Below, in pieces: positions 7,506-9,010 of a stretch of DNA of 9,010 bases (the stretch's first letter is position 1; the number at the start of each line of letters is the position of its first letter). The notes below the pieces were generated by a model, which saw only the letters and a program-made list of their open reading frames with translations, was not told where the DNA came from and did no database searches. The DNA comes from Erwinia sp. (GTDB lineage: Bacteria > Pseudomonadota > Gammaproteobacteria > Enterobacterales > Enterobacteriaceae). A program made the translations under genes and the position numbers. Location of the stretch: the NCBI GenBank assembly GCA_003512805.1, contig DOOK01000175.1, forward strand, positions 801-9,810, read 5' to 3'.

Positions 7506-7808
7506 ATGCAAACTGAAACCGTTCAAACCGATGAACTGGAAGGCAAAGCTTTGGAATGGGCCGTCCTTAAAGCGATTGGCGGCGCCTGGCCTGACGGTGC
7601 GGCCAGCTCCTGGGACAGGGCGGGATATCTGATAAGCAATCTGAATATTTTTCTCAGCAGCGGCGGCCACAGGCAAATGTTTATTGCTTATCTGGACGAA
7701 AGGGCGCCTTCTGTCGGTAAAACGTTGCCAGAGGCGGTTTACAGGGCCGTAGTCCATTCCTCTATTGGCAGCTGGATTTCAGTACCGGTAGCCATTTTAA
7801 GAGCATAG
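7506..7808 (+). CDS. Small protein resembling phage DUF2591/NinX proteins
   Basis: A 100-aa soluble-looking protein with AGGA 5 nt before the ATG. The layout resembles the DUF2591/NinX family known mostly from enterobacterial phages. It has an N-terminal TDELEGKALEWAV, a central SSWDRAGYLI and a C-terminal LPEAVYRAVVHSSIGSWISVPV. The function of that family is unknown. No membrane segment or signal peptide is visible. The gene is isolated: the preceding gene ends 284 bp upstream, and nearly 900 bp of non-coding DNA follows. No integrase or other phage gene is in the window, so it may be a relic of a prophage or a domesticated gene. That it encodes a protein is supported by the clean start, the full-length frame and the family-like motif order. 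The family call comes from memory of the pattern and is moderately sure. Confidence 0.7.
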   Translation: MQTETVQTDELEGKALEWAVLKAIGGAWPDGAASSWDRAGYLISNLNIFLSSGGHRQMFIAYLDERAPSVGKTLPEAVYRAVVHSSIGSWISVPVAILRA

Positions 7809-7829
7809 CGCCCGGTTTAATCCTGGTGA

Positions 7830-8190
7830 AAAATAGAGTTAAGTATCGCCAAAGGAATAAGTTTGTCTGTCGTTTACTCTGCTAATAATGCCTTTTTTAT
7901 GCGGTCAATACCGTAAAAGACATCCACAAAGCCACGCCAAAAATAATGCTGTTATAAAAGCATCGCGCCTGTCCGCTTTGATTACCTGTAGCCTGTTCCT
8001 CTTTTCAAAAGAAACAGGGCCGAGGTATTTCAGTCGCTATAAATTTCACCTGCCCGATATTAAATAAATATCAGCGATTTCATCAGTTGTTGTTACCTGC
8101 ATGCAGGCACTCTGACATCCGTTTTGCGAGTTAAAATTAAAAAAAAAGCCCGCAGTAAGCCGCGGGCAAAAACGAAGTTAACTCTATTTT
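7830..8190. repeat. 13-bp inverted repeat pair flanking 335 bp
   Basis: AAAATAGAGTTAA at 7830-7842 is matched exactly by its reverse complement TTAACTCTATTTT at 8178-8190. A third shorter copy, ATAGAGT, lies at 8221-8227. No target-site duplication or transposase is seen, so a miniature element is possible but unproven. Confidence 0.45.
8139..8167 (-). terminator. Strong left-reading terminator with a T9 tail
   Basis: On the minus strand the stem GCCCGC/GCGGGC (8162-8167 with 8148-8153, 8-nt loop) is followed by nine T (8147-8139). No protein gene on the minus strand reads into it within the window, so it may end a small RNA transcribed leftwards from somewhere near 8210-8300. The plus strand lacks a T tail. 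Confidence 0.75.
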
Positions 8191-8224
8191 GCCTCTCCAC
8201 CCTAAAGTAATATTGCGAACATAG

Positions 8225-8240
8225 AGTGATCCGAATCACA
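8225..8240. promoter_or_regulatory. Near-consensus CRP binding site
   Basis: AGTGATCCGAATCACA keeps 9 of the 10 conserved bases of TGTGA-N6-TCACA with the correct 6-bp spacing. The centre is at 8232.5. No protein gene lies nearby; the neighbours are a left-reading terminator 58 bp away and right-reading terminators 180-330 bp away. This fits control of a small RNA. Which strand it controls is not resolved, because no convincing -10 element sits at -41.5 or -61.5 on either side. Confidence 0.6.
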
Positions 8241-8402
8241 GACCGATGGCTAAGGTTTGTTCTGAGACAAATCTTATTAAGAGAAATTTTGCACAGGGCT
8301 GAACTGACTAAAGCGGACAGGACTCTCTGCCAGGATGGCATTCCTCTGGAGCACGGCGAATTCGGGTACGATGGCGGGGGGCCGACGCAATCCTTACCTT
8401 CT

Positions 8403-8431
8403 AACCGGTTTTGGTCTCCGTCTGGTTTTTT
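8403..8431 (+). terminator. Possible weak right-reading terminator
   Basis: AACCGG (8403-8408) pairs with CTGGTT (8422-8427), with one G-T pair and a 13-nt loop. It runs into TTTTTT (8426-8431). The stem is short and the loop large, so this is a weak call. It would give a short transcript if transcription starts near the CRP-like site. Confidence 0.3.
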
Positions 8432-8542
8432 ATTTGCTATTTGCTAAACCACAACTACCCTTATTCAGGTAGTCGTCAATGCGCCGCCCCAACAACGGAC
8501 TGACCAGTAATCACCGATGATAAACAGGCGCACCATATTCCA

Positions 8543-8568
8543 GGCTCTGCTCAGGCAGGGCCTTTTTT
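8543..8568 (+). terminator. Rho-independent terminator upstream of the tRNA-like gene
   Basis: GGCTCTGC (8543-8550) pairs with GCAGGGCC (8555-8562), 8 bp with one G-T pair and a TCAG tetraloop, followed by six T (8563-8568). The nearest protein gene reading rightwards ends 735 bp earlier. It therefore probably ends a non-coding transcript or insulates the tRNA-like gene. Confidence 0.8.
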
Positions 8569-8693
8569 ACGCCGGTCTGTACTACACTCCCTGAAGGAGT
8601 AAAGGCCTTTGTAAGGCGGCGCTTAAGTTATTACGGCGTATGGCGTCAGCAGGCAAGCCACACAGGCTTCGTGCCGGAGAATGTCCGGCGCCA
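8568..8693 (+). other. Structured segment just before the tRNA-like gene
   Basis: TACGCCG (8568-8574) pairs with CGGCGTA (8634-8640), enclosing ACTCC-ctgaa-GGAGT (8586-8600). A second fold pairs TGGCG (8641-8645) with CGCCA (8689-8693). It encloses AAGCC-acaca-GGCTT (8655-8669) and the stem GCCGGA-gaatg-TCCGGC (8673-8689), with one base shared between stems. It may be the 5' part of a transcript that includes the tRNA-like gene. Pairing was found by eye; no energy was computed. Confidence 0.35.
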
Positions 8694-8701
8694 GAATTAA
8701 C

Positions 8702-8777
8702 CCGCCGTTAGCTCACCTGGAAAGAGCATCAGCCGCGTAGCTGAAGGTTTGGGGTTCGAGTCCCTGACGGCGGTCCA
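8702..8777 (+). tRNA. tRNA-like gene with a six-base anticodon loop; identity undetermined
   Basis: The 76-nt element folds as a cloverleaf. The acceptor stem CCGCCGT/ACGGCGG is 7 bp perfect, followed by T73 and encoded CCA. T8 and A9 are present. The D stem is GCTC/GAGC with GG and A21 in the loop. The anticodon stem TCAGC/GCTGA is perfect. The variable region is AGGTT, and the T loop TTCGAGT sits on a stem with three G-C and two G-T pairs. The anticodon loop CGCGTA has six bases instead of seven and no U33, so no amino acid can be assigned (GCG or CGT are possible readings). Its own terminator follows 15 nt later. It may be a tRNA pseudogene, an unusual or non-translating tRNA, or a tRNA-like RNA. 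Confidence 0.7.
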
Positions 8778-8792
8778 GCCATTGCTCCTTTG

Positions 8793-8818
8793 AAGGCCAC
8801 CTTTAGTGGCCTTTTTTT
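8793..8818 (+). terminator. Terminator of the tRNA-like gene
   Basis: Perfect 8-bp stem AAGGCCAC (8793-8800) and GTGGCCTT (8806-8813) with a CTTTA loop, running into seven T (8812-8818). Its position 15 nt after CCA fits a monocistronic tRNA transcript and indicates that the element is, or recently was, expressed. Confidence 0.88.
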
Positions 8819-8820
8819 AT

Positions 8821-8848
8821 GCTGACGCTACACGGCTATAGCGACAGC
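8821..8848. repeat. Imperfect inverted repeat downstream of the tRNA-like gene
   Basis: GCTG-a-CGCTA (8821-8830) faces TAGCG-a-CAGC (8839-8848) across an 8-nt loop, with one mismatch in ten positions. No T tail follows on either strand, so it is not a terminator. Its function is unknown. Confidence 0.35.
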
Positions 8849-8906
8849 ATTTTGTTGAATACCCTGAATAAACAGAAAGGGTAATTTTCTCGTATCGGCA
8901 ATTGTA

Positions 8907-8925
8907 GATAATGATTTTTATGAAG
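8907..8925 (+). promoter_or_regulatory. Fur-box-like sequence over a possible -10 element
   Basis: The 19 bases starting GATAATGAT match the classical Fur consensus at 13 of 19 positions, including the first nine. GATAAT (8907-8912) also matches a -10 hexamer at 5 of 6 bases. Any controlled gene would start near or beyond the right edge. AT-rich DNA gives such matches by chance fairly often. Confidence 0.25.
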
Positions 8926-9010
8926 CGTTCGCACCGTCATCAACATTAAAGCCAGTTTCGCGGTAGCAACCTCGCCTCGCAATAGCGTTTTTTTACGTTC
9001 GGAAGAAGGA

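Larger units (their letters stand above)
7809..8701. other. Non-coding stretch rich in hairpins and terminators (about 890 bp)
   Basis: No ORF here has a ribosome binding site and a recognisable product. Features seen include a 13-bp inverted repeat pair (7830-7842 and 8178-8190), the palindrome CCTGCATGCAGG (8096-8107) and the hairpin GATATT/AATATC (8056-8072). There is also a left-reading T9 terminator, a CRP-like site, a 10-bp hairpin at 8251-8276 and the hairpin TGCCA-GGA-TGGCA (8328-8340). Two right-reading terminators (8403-8431 and 8543-8568) and a structured segment (8568-8693) precede the tRNA-like gene. The density of transcript-end signals without proteins suggests one or more small RNAs. 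Confidence 0.55.

Noticed and set aside
8093..8341. 82-codon minus-strand frame
   Set aside because: Runs through the T9 terminator hairpin and both inverted repeats; codon content looks random.
8320..8356. GGA motifs suggesting a CsrA-sponge RNA
   Set aside because: Only one clear GGA hairpin loop (TGCCA-GGA-TGGCA) and two further GGA; CsrB/CsrC-type RNAs carry many.
8226..8447. 73-codon plus-strand frame
   Set aside because: Starts inside the CRP-like site with no ribosome binding site and overlaps hairpins.
8911..8949. 12-residue histidine-containing ORF resembling a leader peptide
   Set aside because: No ribosome binding site, histidines too few and scattered, and no convincing attenuator hairpin before the window ends.

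Overview
The window looks like a chromosomal segment of a gamma-proteobacterium of the order Enterobacterales. The RNase II protein is nearly collinear with that of E. coli, and the codon use and gene types point towards the Erwiniaceae (Pantoea/Erwinia/Mixta-like). That family assignment is an inference from remembered protein similarity, not a search result. No insertion sequence, CRISPR array or rRNA was seen.

Left part (1-3932, all on the minus strand). The first 430 codons of rnb (RNase II) run off the left edge. Its leader carries a plausible sigma70 promoter placed immediately after a minus-strand terminator. Upstream lies a YdeP/FdhF-type molybdopterin oxidoreductase (1626-3932) with its own strong terminator. 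Facing it divergently on the plus strand is a PTS EIICB permease of the alpha-glucoside/glucose family (4173-5765). The 240-bp spacer between these two genes holds three copies of the heptamer AAGAAGT/ACTTCTT arranged as nested inverted repeats, which look like an operator.

Middle part (5766-7505). After a GC-rich stem-loop on the PTS stop codon comes about 700 bp with no convincing gene. It does contain a possible branched RNA fold at 6004-6055. Next is a DJ-1/PfpI-family isocyanide hydratase (6490-7221) with all expected active-site residues.

Right part (7506-9010, plus strand). A 100-aa protein of the phage-associated DUF2591/NinX type is followed by about 900 bp without protein genes but dense with RNA-type signals. 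These include a near-consensus CRP site, several hairpins, a T9 terminator reading left and two terminators reading right. The block ends in a tRNA-like gene with encoded CCA, perfect acceptor, D and anticodon stems and its own terminator, but with a six-base anticodon loop lacking U33. A Fur-like sequence over a possible -10 element lies near the right edge.

The protein genes are separate transcription units rather than one pathway: RNA turnover, a redox enzyme, sugar uptake, isonitrile detoxification and a phage-type orphan. The most unusual material is the non-coding stretch 7809-8820: the odd tRNA-like gene and the cluster of unassigned terminators around a CRP-like site.
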